Source: an uncultured Bacteroidales bacterium
GTDB taxonomy: Bacteria > Bacteroidota > Bacteroidia > Bacteroidales > Muribaculaceae
Direction of reading: 5' to 3'
Assembly: GCA_902762385.1 (NCBI GenBank)
Contig: CACWNQ010000009.1
Span: 1-64,000, forward strand
DNA length: 64,000 nt
This document shows, one piece after another, positions 31,750 through 40,569 of this stretch (position 1 is its first letter; the number at the start of each line of letters is the position of its first letter). The translations under genes and the position numbers were made by a program. The notes below the pieces were generated by a model that had not been told where the DNA came from, did no database searches, and saw only the letters and a list, made by a program, of their open reading frames with translations.

Positions 31750-34700
31750 TTATTCTTCGGTTGTATTCACTTCTTCATTTGATTGTTTCTCGTCATTGCT
31801 TTCAGCGAGTTCCTTCACTTCATCTTTGGCAACAATGCTAACTTCACTAGTTTCGAGTGCTTGGGTGCCTTGGAATTTCTCATGAAGCTTCTGGAACACG
31901 ATGAAGAAGGCGGGAACCACGAATAGCAGAGCAAGAGTGCCCACTGCCATACCAGCCGTAACACCGAGTGCGAGCACGCGGTTTCCGTTGGCACCAGCAC
32001 CACCAGCGATGATAAGAGGAATCATACCAGCAATCATCGTTACAACTGTCATCAAGATTGGACGCAGACGCTCCTCGCATGCAGCAAATGCCGCATCGCG
32101 AATGCTCATGCCCTGGGCGCGGCGCTCGGAGGCAAACTCGGTGATAAGAATTGCAGTCTTTGCCAGCAGACCAATGAGCATAATGACACCCGTCTGCAGG
32201 TAGATGTTATTATCCATGCCTGGCAAGTGCAGTAGTGACACAAGCCATGTTACACCGAATGAGCCCATCAGTCCAAATGGCACACTAAGAAGCACAGCCC
32301 ATGGTGTGAACCACGAGTTGTAGAGTGAAGCCAAAATTAGATAGATGAGGATAACGCAAATCACGTAAATTAGTGCTGTGGCATTGGAGCCCGACGCCTC
32401 TTCAACCTCGCGCGACATGCCGCCATACTCGTAGCTATATCCCTTGGGCATCTCGGCCTCAAACACCTCGGCAATAGCTTTGTGCGCATCGCCTTCGGAG
32501 TAACCGTTGGCAGTCATCACACCACAGGTTATGCTCTGGAACAGGTTGAAGTGATCGACTGAGGCCGAGCCCACGATTTCTTTCAGAGTCACGAACTCTG
32601 AGATAGGCGCCATTTTGCCACCTTGCACTCTCACGAAAATGTTGTTGAGCGACGATGGGTCCAGACGGTACTCGGGCGCTGCGTTGGCCATGATGCGATA
32701 CACCTTTCCAAACTGGTTGAAGTTGCCCACGTAAGAACCACCACAGTAAGCACCAAGCGTGCGAAGCACTGCTGCTGGTGATACCCCGGCACGGTCGCAT
32801 TGGGTGGGGTCGATGTCAACTTGATATTTAGGGAATCGCTCAGAATAGGTCGACATTGCCATCATGATTTCGGGCCGTTCATTAAGTTTTGTCAAGAACT
32901 TGGTGGCATCGACATTGAAATCGGTCATTGAGCGGTCCTGCATGTCCTGCAATACAAGGTTAACGCAACTGTTGGAGCCATAACCTGGCACTTGTGGCAT
33001 TTGAAACGGAATAACCTTGGCATTCTTGATTTCCTTGCAGTCGAAGGCAAAACGACCATAGACGAGCATGATATTATGATTCATACCCGGGCGATCGTCC
33101 CAGTTCTTGAGGCGGATGATGAGCGTTGCATAGCAACTTCCCGAGCGCCCTGCCATCATGCCGTATCCACTGATTACGGCATAACTCTCGAGTTCGGGAA
33201 TCTTCTTCACCTTTTCCTCAACTTTCTTGACAATCTCCTGTGTTTCATGCAAGGTGCAACCCTCGGGGGCACGTACCTCGGCAAAGAACACGCCCTGGTC
33301 TTCTTGAGGAACGAGGCCCGATGGCAACGAGCGCATGAAGAAGATGAGTAGTATAGCAGCACCAACTAGCAAGGCACCTGAAATCCATGGGCGCTTGATG
33401 AAACGGCCCACACTTTTCTTGTATTTCTTTAGGATAGCGTTGTAACTAGCTGTATAGGCCTTGGTAACATAGTAGTTCAGATTCTTCTTCTTCTTGCCGT
33501 CCTTAGAATAGCGCATCATGATGGCACACAAGGCAGGACACAGCGTCAAAGCCGACACGCACGAAAGGCCCACGGCCGATGCCAGTGTGACACCAAACTG
33601 CGTGAAGAACGAGCCCGACGTGCCGGGCATGAATGCCACTGGAATGAACACTGCCATAAACACCAAGGTGCACGAGATTACGGCAATCGACACGTCGCTC
33701 ATGGCTTGGCGTGTAGCCTCTCGGGCATTGGTAATGCCACTTTCCATCTTCGCCATCACCGCCTCGACGACCACAATAGCATCATCCACCACCGTACCGA
33801 TGGCCAGCACCAGTGCGAATAGCGTTAGGATATTCAGCGAGAATCCCGCTAGCGACACGATTGCAAACGTGCCCAGCAACGACACAATGATTGAAATAGA
33901 CGGGATAACCGTCGCCTTGAAGCTCTGCAGGAAGAAGTAAACCACAAGCACCACCAGGATGATAGCGATAACAAGCGTCTCAACCACATTGTGTATAGCA
34001 GCAAAGAGGAAGTCGTCACTGGTCTCCAATATCTCAAACTCTAGTCCCGCAGGCATTGTGGGTTTCAGCTCCTCATAGAGTTTGCTGATGCGGGCGTTCA
34101 CTTCGGTAGCGTTGGCACCAGGAGCCTGGAACACCATGTAGATGGTGCCTGGCTTGCCGTCGATGTTAGATGTGAAATTGTAGCTCACGGCACCAATCTC
34201 TACCTCGGCCACATCGCCCAGGTGCAGCAAGTGACCACCTTCGTCGGTGCGAAGCACGATCTCTTTAAATTCCTCAACGGTCTTCAACGTGCCCTTGTAT
34301 TCCATCGAATACTGGTAAGAGTTCTCCGACTGCTCTCCCAGTGAACCAGTAGCAGCAACGAAGCTCTGCCCACCAATAGCTGCAAAAACGTCGTTAGGCT
34401 CTAATCCATACTGCGCCATCACGTCGGGCTTGAGCCATATGCGCAAGGCATAGGTGTTACCCAGAGCCAACACGTCGCCCACACCGGTGATGCGCATGAG
34501 TCGGGGGCGAACGTTGATGTCAATATAGTTGGCAATAAAGTCGGCATCATATTTGCCGTCAACACTCTTCAGAGCTCCAATGTGCAGAATGTTGCTCTGC
34601 TGCTTCATCACCTGCACGCCCACCTTTGTCACCTCCGATGGCAGCAGTGCTGTGGCACGGCTCACACGGTTCTGAACGTTGACGGCGGCAAGGTCGGGGT

Positions 34701-34998
34701 CGGTTCCCTGTTCAAAAAAGACCTGAATCGACACATCTCCCGATGCCGAAGCCGAGCTAGTGATATAGGTCATGCCAGGCACGCCGTTGATATTCTCCTC
34801 AAGTGGCTGCACAACACTCTTCATGATAGTGTTGGCATCGGCACCAGTATAGGAGGTTGACACGCGCACTGTGGGCGGTGCAATGTTAGGATATTGCTCG
34901 ATGGGAAGTGTACTCATGCATATGATTCCCACCAGAGTGATGACAATCGCTATGGCGCATGCCATCACATATCGGTTGATGAAAATGTTATTCTTCAT
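31750..34998 (-). CDS. RND efflux pump, HAE1 family
   Basis: 1082 aa, inner-membrane RND transporter of the AcrB/MexB group. The N-terminus IFINRYVMACAIAIVITLVGIICMSTLPIEQYPNIAPPTV is characteristic, as are two periplasmic porter domains and twelve predicted membrane segments. The proton-relay Asp pair is in LALVLAIGTVVDDAIVVVEAV (TM4). The C-terminus ends in an acidic tail. It exports hydrophobic compounds or drugs by proton antiport. Middle gene of an adaptor-pump-channel operon; start is 3 bp after the adaptor stop. Confidence 0.96.
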   Translation of the reverse strand: MKNNIFINRYVMACAIAIVITLVGIICMSTLPIEQYPNIAPPTVRVSTSYTGADANTIMKSVVQPLEENINGVPGMTYITSSASASGDVSIQVFFEQGTDPDLAAVNVQNRVSRATALLPSEVTKVGVQVMKQQSNILHIGALKSVDGKYDADFIANYIDINVRPRLMRITGVGDVLALGNTYALRIWLKPDVMAQYGLEPNDVFAAIGGQSFVAATGSLGEQSENSYQYSMEYKGTLKTVEEFKEIVLRTDEGGHLLHLGDVAEVEIGAVSYNFTSNIDGKPGTIYMVFQAPGANATEVNARISKLYEELKPTMPAGLEFEILETSDDFLFAAIHNVVETLVIAIILVVLVVYFFLQSFKATVIPSISIIVSLLGTFAIVSLAGFSLNILTLFALVLAIGTVVDDAIVVVEAVMAKMESGITNAREATRQAMSDVSIAVISCTLVFMAVFIPVAFMPGTSGSFFTQFGVTLASAVGLSCVSALTLCPALCAIMMRYSKDGKKKKNLNYYVTKAYTASYNAILKKYKKSVGRFIKRPWISGALLVGAAILLIFFMRSLPSGLVPQEDQGVFFAEVRAPEGCTLHETQEIVKKVEEKVKKIPELESYAVISGYGMMAGRSGSCYATLIIRLKNWDDRPGMNHNIMLVYGRFAFDCKEIKNAKVIPFQMPQVPGYGSNSCVNLVLQDMQDRSMTDFNVDATKFLTKLNERPEIMMAMSTYSERFPKYQVDIDPTQCDRAGVSPAAVLRTLGAYCGGSYVGNFNQFGKVYRIMANAAPEYRLDPSSLNNIFVRVQGGKMAPISEFVTLKEIVGSASVDHFNLFQSITCGVMTANGYSEGDAHKAIAEVFEAEMPKGYSYEYGGMSREVEEASGSNATALIYVICVILIYLILASLYNSWFTPWAVLLSVPFGLMGSFGVTWLVSLLHLPGMDNNIYLQTGVIMLIGLLAKTAILITEFASERRAQGMSIRDAAFAACEERLRPILMTVVTMIAGMIPLIIAGGAGANGNRVLALGVTAGMAVGTLALLFVVPAFFIVFQKLHEKFQGTQALETSEVSIVAKDEVKELAESNDEKQSNEEVNTTEE

Positions 34999-35001
34999 CG
35001 G

Positions 35002-36345
35002 TTAGTCTTCTTTTTTGGCTACTGCAGGGAATAGCACGCGTTGTCCTTCTTCCAGATTATTGGCACCCACGGTAACGATGCGATCACCCACTTTTAGTCC
35101 TTGAGTCACAATCACGTCCTTGCCATTGCCGGCATCGGCAGTAGTCACAGTCACTGCAGTAGCGGTGCTGTCGGCCTTTACTTTATACACCAGCGATTTG
35201 TCTTGCAGGCGCACCACGGCATTTTGAGGTATCACCATCACATTTTTCTCGCTGAACGGTATCACCACAGTGCCTTGAATGCCCGAGTAAAGAAGGCCGT
35301 CGGGGTTAGGGAACACGGCTTTACACGACAGCGTTCCGGTTGCTGCATTCACCATACCGGTTATGCTAGTAATGCGTCCCTTGTGTTGATATTCAGTACC
35401 ATTCTTCATGACAAAAATCACGTCGGGAAGGCTGGCGATGTTCTTTGCTTTGTCGCTTTGAGTGTAGCCCTCGCTCACTCCAGCTTCGAGAACCGACTCG
35501 TTGACCGCAAACTCTGCCTCCATCTGCTGGTTGCCACTCACAATCGTGAGCTGAGTAGCAGGAGAAACCTGGTCGCCAGCGCGCACCATAATCTCGCCCA
35601 CTATGCCACTCACTGGCGAAGTGATGGTACAGAATCCCAAGTTCACCTTGGCACTGTTAACAGCCGACTGAGCCTGACTCACCGAGGCCCGCGACTGCTC
35701 GGCGTTGGCTCGGGCTTGTTGCATCGAAGCCTGGGCTTGCGCCACCGAGGCCTTGGCTTGCTCAACGGCAGCTTTTGCTTGCGCCACGGCCGCTTGTGCC
35801 TGACGGTAGTCGTTGAGCGAGTTCTCAAGGGTGTAGTCACTCACGATTTTCTTCTCATGAAGCTTCTTGTTGCTGTCATATTCGAGCTTGGCGCTGCCAG
35901 CACGGGCTTGTGCCGCTTGCAGGTTGGCTTGTGCACTCTGCACATTGGCTTGCATCGATGCCACGTTGGCGCGCGACGACTCGATGGTTGCGCTCGACGA
36001 CTCGGTGCTGGCTTGCGACGCTGCCAGGGTGGCTTGTGCCTTCTCTACCTCGTGCTGCGCATTGCGTGAGTCGACAACAAACAGCACCTGGCCCTTGGTC
36101 ACCTGCTGACCTTCGGTAACGCATATTTTCATCAACTGACCACTCACCTGGGGTGTTATGGCCACATCGGCCTGACCTTTCATCCTGGCACTGTACTTAA
36201 TGGGGATCTCGATGTCGCTCTTCTTCACGGTCATCGTTTCAAACGAAGACTCGGTTTCCTTGGGCATGTCGATGCCACATGCCACTAGCAGTAGCGACAA
36301 TAGCGTTAGCATGCTTAGCTTTTGTATTCGACTTATTCCTGACAT
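35002..36345 (-). CDS. RND efflux periplasmic adaptor (MFP)
   Basis: 447 aa membrane-fusion protein, lipoprotein-like N-terminus (LSLLLVACGID). A lipoyl half motif (VAITPQVSGQLMKICVTEGQQVTKGQVLFVVD) is followed by an unusually long Ala/Gln/Ser-rich coiled-coil hairpin (about residues 95-225) built of short degenerate AQA-type repeats, then the second lipoyl half (FCTITSPVSGIVGEIMVRAGDQV), beta-barrel and membrane-proximal domains. It bridges pump and channel. First gene of the operon. Confidence 0.94.
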   Translation of the reverse strand: MSGISRIQKLSMLTLLSLLLVACGIDMPKETESSFETMTVKKSDIEIPIKYSARMKGQADVAITPQVSGQLMKICVTEGQQVTKGQVLFVVDSRNAQHEVEKAQATLAASQASTESSSATIESSRANVASMQANVQSAQANLQAAQARAGSAKLEYDSNKKLHEKKIVSDYTLENSLNDYRQAQAAVAQAKAAVEQAKASVAQAQASMQQARANAEQSRASVSQAQSAVNSAKVNLGFCTITSPVSGIVGEIMVRAGDQVSPATQLTIVSGNQQMEAEFAVNESVLEAGVSEGYTQSDKAKNIASLPDVIFVMKNGTEYQHKGRITSITGMVNAATGTLSCKAVFPNPDGLLYSGIQGTVVIPFSEKNVMVIPQNAVVRLQDKSLVYKVKADSTATAVTVTTADAGNGKDVIVTQGLKVGDRIVTVGANNLEEGQRVLFPAVAKKED

Positions 36346-36433
36346 AGGATGTAATTTTATATTAGAAATCTAAAAAAATAACAACACTGATTTAATATTA
36401 AGGACTATTACATATTAATTCATAATCAAGTTG

Positions 36434-36441
36434 CAAAAATA
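36434..36441 (-). promoter_or_regulatory. -7 element of the RND operon
   Basis: The minus strand reads TATTTTTG, about 90 bp upstream of the adaptor ATG. No adjacent regulator gene is present. Confidence 0.55.
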
Positions 36442-36489
36442 GAAATAATTTTCAAAACCTAAGCAAAGTTCTTTACTATTTTAAAAAAC

Positions 36490-36519
36490 TAACTCACGGA
36501 AATCGATTTCCGTGAGTTT
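36490..36519 (-). terminator. Terminator after the TGS-uridine kinase gene
   Basis: AACTCACGGAAAT and ATTTCCGTGAGTT form a near-continuous palindrome; on the minus strand it is followed by AGTTTTTT. Confidence 0.85.
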
Positions 36520-36549
36520 ACATTTCTTTTGAAATCCCTAATAATAAGA

Positions 36550-38223
36550 TTACTCCCTGAAGCTGCTGCCTCCCAGGAACTCCCTGATGAGGCTGGTGCT
36601 GGGAATGGTGTTGTCGCTAATGGGCTTGAAGTAACGCAAGAATCGCAGCAGTCGGCTGGCCTCGGCATACTCGGGCACGTTGGTTGGCACTTGTCGCAGC
36701 ACTGTCTCGGCCTGCTCTTTGATGACAGCGAGCTCAAAGAGGAGCGACGAGTTGAGCATGGCGTCGGCATTCTCCTGATAAGGGAAAATCCATTTCTCTT
36801 CGCCTCGGCGCACGCTGGGCCATCGCGCGATGCTCGACCGGGCGTCGACGCTGCGGTACTTGTAGTCGCGCACGATGCGGCGCAGCAATCGGTTGTCGCT
36901 AGTCGATACCCAGTTGTGATCGTCGATGCTCAGAGTGGTGAGCGCGCTCACATAAACGCGGTATTTCATTTCCTCGGGAATCTCCTTGGTAAGCTCTGGG
37001 TTAAGGCCGTGAATGCCCTCCATGAGCAGGATATTGTTGTCCTTGAGCTGGAGAGTGTCACCACGATATTCGCGCTCACCGGTGTGGAAGTTATAGGTAG
37101 GCATTTTCACCTCCTCGCCATTGATGAGTGCCTTTAGGTCCTTGTTGAACTGCTCCAGGTCAAGGGCATAGAGCGACTCGTAGTCATACTCGCCCCGCTC
37201 GTCGCGTGGCGTGTGGGCACGGTCGACAAAGTAGTTGTCGAGCGAGATGACGCGGGGCACGATATAGTTGGTGAGCAGCTGAATGGCGAGGCGCTTGCTC
37301 GACGTGGTCTTACCACTCGACGAGGGGCCTGCAATGAGCACCACGCGTGCTCCACCGTTGTGGTAGCGCTCGGTGATGTCGTCGGCTATGCGCGAGAACA
37401 TCTTCTCGTGCAGTGCCTCGGCAACGTTGATGATGTCGGGCGCCCAGCCACCATCGATGCCCTTGTTGAGAGTGCCCACATCGTCAAGGCCCACAATATC
37501 GTTAAACTTCACATAGCGGGTGAACGCCTTGAACATTTTCTCCATGGGATAGGACTTGCGAGGCAGCTCAGGGTTATCCTTGTCGGGGCCCAGCAGCAGC
37601 ATGCCGTCCTTGTAGGGCTCGAGGTTGAACACCTTGATGTATCCTGTGGAGGGCGCCAGTGGCTCATAGTAGCTGTCGATAACGTTGTCGAGTTTGTAGA
37701 ACACAGTGTAAAGGTCGCTGCTTGACTCCAGTAGTCGCACCTTGTCGTTGAGGCCTTGCTTGCGGAACATCTCCACGACGTCGGTTGTGAGACGCTCACG
37801 ACGCACAAACTTGATGTCCTGGTCGATAATCTCCTGCATTCGAGCTTTGAGGCGCTCGATATTCTGTGGCGTGAGCAGCTTCTCATCATGCTTAATGGTG
37901 CAGTAGAAACCACCCGAGATGCTGTGCTCAATGCGCAAGCGTTTGCCAGGGAAAAGGTCGGCGATGGCTTTGTAGAGAATCATGCACAACGAGTGGATGT
38001 AAACCCTGATGCCTTGTGGCGAAACAGGCTCTATGTATTCTACCATCTTGGGCCCGAAAACTGGATAGTTGAGGGCTTCGAGCTTGTTGTTGACCAGAGC
38101 GCAGATGGGTCTGAAGGGAATGCGCTTCTCTATTGTCTCATATATATCTTGTAAGGTGTCGCCACCGTCTATGTCGATATACTCTTGTGTGTTTTTACAA
38201 AAAATCTTTAAGTCGTTATCCAT
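36550..38223 (-). CDS. TGS-domain uridine kinase-like protein
   Basis: 557 aa. Residues 1-70 form a TGS domain, then a region like the threonyl-tRNA-synthetase second additional domain (HSISGGFYCTIKHDEKLLTPQNIERLKARM), and a C-terminal P-loop uridine/cytidine kinase domain: Walker A GPSSSGKTTSSKRL near residue 300, ISLDNYFVDRAHTPRDERG and LLMEGIHGLNPEL. This architecture is common in Bacteroidetes and Firmicutes and annotated as nucleoside kinase; the TGS part suggests a ribosome or nucleotide-sensing role. Monocistronic with its own terminator. Confidence 0.92.
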   Translation of the reverse strand: MDNDLKIFCKNTQEYIDIDGGDTLQDIYETIEKRIPFRPICALVNNKLEALNYPVFGPKMVEYIEPVSPQGIRVYIHSLCMILYKAIADLFPGKRLRIEHSISGGFYCTIKHDEKLLTPQNIERLKARMQEIIDQDIKFVRRERLTTDVVEMFRKQGLNDKVRLLESSSDLYTVFYKLDNVIDSYYEPLAPSTGYIKVFNLEPYKDGMLLLGPDKDNPELPRKSYPMEKMFKAFTRYVKFNDIVGLDDVGTLNKGIDGGWAPDIINVAEALHEKMFSRIADDITERYHNGGARVVLIAGPSSSGKTTSSKRLAIQLLTNYIVPRVISLDNYFVDRAHTPRDERGEYDYESLYALDLEQFNKDLKALINGEEVKMPTYNFHTGEREYRGDTLQLKDNNILLMEGIHGLNPELTKEIPEEMKYRVYVSALTTLSIDDHNWVSTSDNRLLRRIVRDYKYRSVDARSSIARWPSVRRGEEKWIFPYQENADAMLNSSLLFELAVIKEQAETVLRQVPTNVPEYAEASRLLRFLRYFKPISDNTIPSTSLIREFLGGSSFRE

Positions 38224-38225
38224 TG

Positions 38226-38306
38226 GTGAGTTTTTGAGTTATGAGTTTTGAGTTGTGAGTTGTGAGTTTTTGAGTTGTGAGTTGTGAGTTATGAGTTATG
38301 AGTTTT
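38226..38306. repeat. TGAGTT-type short tandem repeats
   Basis: About ten irregular copies of (R/T)TGAGTT(T/A/G) separate the uridine kinase start from the next gene. Similar arrays lie at 43746-43797 and 45733-45772. Confidence 0.8.
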
Positions 38307-38311
38307 TTCTC

Positions 38312-38581
38312 TCACAGGGCTGCTACGGCAAAAATTGCGGCGTAACTGAACCAGAGCAGCAGGATAAGAATCCACATTACCTCGGGGCGCTCGTTGCGGC
38401 AATGCCATGCCAGCAGCACCGAGCCTAGCGCATAAAACGGGAACAGAATCATGAGCAGGCGCTTAGTGCCGTCCCACAGGTAGGCACTGTCGTGAATAAT
38501 CGACACTGGCCACCACAATAGTGGCAGCAGCGAGAGCCATATAATCAGCTTTTTCCAGCGTGGGGTCTTTTCTTGCTCCAT
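38312..38581 (-). CDS. Small membrane protein, unknown
   Basis: 89 aa with three likely membrane segments (KLIIWLSLLPLLWWPVSII, LLMILFPFYALGSVLLAWH, VMWILILLLWFSYAAIFAVAAL). Basic start, no known domain. It starts 8 bp after the second TPR gene and is probably the last gene of that operon. Confidence 0.65.
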   Translation of the reverse strand: MEQEKTPRWKKLIIWLSLLPLLWWPVSIIHDSAYLWDGTKRLLMILFPFYALGSVLLAWHCRNERPEVMWILILLLWFSYAAIFAVAAL

Positions 38582-38589
38582 AGTAACAG

Positions 38590-40566
38590 TTATTTAGCAG
38601 GTTTATACTCTCCTTTTAACCAACGAGTTTTGAACTCATTTATTATATTCAGGAATTCAGGGTGTTGTCGCACGTTGTCGAAGTCGTAGTCGAGGATAGA
38701 GTAATCATAGTTGATTGCGTCGTCTTGTTGACTCTCGAAGTGCTGCTTCAGATATTGCAACGACTTGTCGGTGTCGCCATGCAACGAGAAGGCACAAGCA
38801 AGATTGTAGAGCGACATCACCTCGGGCAACTGCTCAGCCTCTTCTATCTCGTTGCTGCTCATAGCCCTCACTTGCTCGGTACTAGCAGCGAGCCTGTCGA
38901 GAATCGCCCTAGACTCGGTGGTGCGACCAAGATAGTATAGAATGTTCATCTTCATCTCTTCATTGCCGGTGAAGTCGTTCGAAGCAAGAATTCCTGTGAG
39001 AATCTCGCGTCCTTCATTCACTTGCCCTGCCAGGACTAGCGCACGTGCTTTATAGTAGGCGGGAATCATGTTACCCTCGTCACTCTTAGCCCACTCATCA
39101 TAGCATGCTATCGCGTTTTTCCAGTCGCCTTTGGCACTCAAGGCCCAGCCCAGGCAGCTGTAGCTGAAGGGCATCAAGTCGCTGTTGCCAAGATAGCTCT
39201 GCACCTTAGAGTCGGTGATTACCCTATCGGCCATGCCGCAGTTCATCTCCTTATCGATTTTGCTCTTCAACACATCATCATTCTCTTCGTCTCTGGCAGC
39301 AGTCACGTCGAGGATGTAGAGTACCTTGTCAACATCGCCCAGTTTGTAATAGACATCGGCCAAAAACATAAGGGTCGAGACGTTGTTGCTGATATTTACA
39401 GCTTTCTTGGTACACTCTAGTGCTTTAGGGTAGTCGTGGGCAATATTGTTTTGCATCATTGCCTCGATAAACGGCCAGTTCATGGGCAGCTCATCGGTGA
39501 CCTGACGCTGCTCCTGACTGCGAATAGCATCGAGCACCATGTTCAAGTTTTCATCGCTAGTGACGGCAATGGCTGCCAGTGGAGTGTACGCGTCGTCGAG
39601 GGCATCGGCATTGGCCATAGCCACCAAGTCGTCGACTGCCTCACGATATCGCTTGGCGTGAGTGAGCGTTGAGGCCCTCATCTTAAGCAGCTCGGCATTG
39701 TCGGGATCGTTAGCGATGAGCAGATTAATGATTACAAGCGCTTTGTCATAGTCGCCAGCTTTCACAGCGCAGGCAGCCTTATAAGACTGCACTATGGCAT
39801 TTTCGGGCAAGTAAGACTCGGCTTCTTGAGCACATTTTTCAACCATCTCGGTGTTGTTGCGCTCGCTGTAGAAGTACAAGAGATTGAGATAACTCTCGTC
39901 GCAGGGATGAACCTTGGTTGCCTCGACAAGGCAAGCCTCCTGAACTGCATCGTCAAAGTCGTTATCCTTGAGAATTTCACTCTTTGCAAGCAGGGCCTTG
40001 CAGCGCGACTGCTTGTCGGCAGCAGGGAGCATTGCAATTCCCTCGTCGAGCAACTTCAAGGCATTATTGACAGCACTCTCCTTCTCTTTCAGTTTCTCTT
40101 GGTAGAAGGCTTCGAGCAGTGCCATTTTCTCCTCGTCGCTGGTGCCTAGGGGTATTTTTATCACATCTTCGCCATTGAAGATATCGACCAGTGTCTTATT
40201 GAGACTGATGCTCGCAATGTGGGTCTCGCATATCGCGATGTTGCACTTGGCATAGGCGTTGCGTGGGTGCTGCTTGAGTTCTTTCTTGAAAAGGGCAATG
40301 GCGCTCTTGTAGGGTTCGGCCTCATCGACCTCGGCGTCATCAGTTGCAACAGCATCTATTTCATGGGGCATTGATTGCACTCCGAGCACGAAATTCTTGC
40401 TGCTGGTCCACTTGTTGTATTGCTTGCTGTCGATAACCTCGGCCAGCGTTTCGTCATTGTCGGGCACGGTCTCGTCGTTGACATAATCGTCTTGACACCA
40501 TGCTGTTGCTGCCAGCATCGCAATGAGGGTTGCCGCTAATATCCTAAACTTATTCATTGTGGTCAT
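38590..40566 (-). CDS. Secreted TPR protein (paralogue 2)
   Basis: 658 aa; the start could also be the internal ATG at 40557 (MNKFRIL). Signal peptide (LAATLIAMLAATAWCQ), then about a dozen TPR-like helical pairs (KSAIALFKKELKQHPRNAYAKCNIAIC, WKNAIACYDEWAKSDEGNMIPAYYKARALVLAG and others). It is paralogous to the gene upstream: both share the QYN-W-T-S-NF-G opening and the FDKE/FKKE-x-KQHP-N-YA-CN block. Probably a periplasmic scaffold; partners unknown. Three bp separate the two genes. Confidence 0.8.
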   Translation of the reverse strand: MTTMNKFRILAATLIAMLAATAWCQDDYVNDETVPDNDETLAEVIDSKQYNKWTSSKNFVLGVQSMPHEIDAVATDDAEVDEAEPYKSAIALFKKELKQHPRNAYAKCNIAICETHIASISLNKTLVDIFNGEDVIKIPLGTSDEEKMALLEAFYQEKLKEKESAVNNALKLLDEGIAMLPAADKQSRCKALLAKSEILKDNDFDDAVQEACLVEATKVHPCDESYLNLLYFYSERNNTEMVEKCAQEAESYLPENAIVQSYKAACAVKAGDYDKALVIINLLIANDPDNAELLKMRASTLTHAKRYREAVDDLVAMANADALDDAYTPLAAIAVTSDENLNMVLDAIRSQEQRQVTDELPMNWPFIEAMMQNNIAHDYPKALECTKKAVNISNNVSTLMFLADVYYKLGDVDKVLYILDVTAARDEENDDVLKSKIDKEMNCGMADRVITDSKVQSYLGNSDLMPFSYSCLGWALSAKGDWKNAIACYDEWAKSDEGNMIPAYYKARALVLAGQVNEGREILTGILASNDFTGNEEMKMNILYYLGRTTESRAILDRLAASTEQVRAMSSNEIEEAEQLPEVMSLYNLACAFSLHGDTDKSLQYLKQHFESQQDDAINYDYSILDYDFDNVRQHPEFLNIINEFKTRWLKGEYKPAK

Positions 40567-40569
40567 GAG

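Noticed and set aside
35101-36069. 322-codon frame antisense to the efflux adaptor
   Set aside because: Arises from the repetitive Ala/Gln coiled-coil coding sequence on the other strand.
38226-38306. CRISPR array
   Set aside because: Units are 6-8 bp with no spacers.
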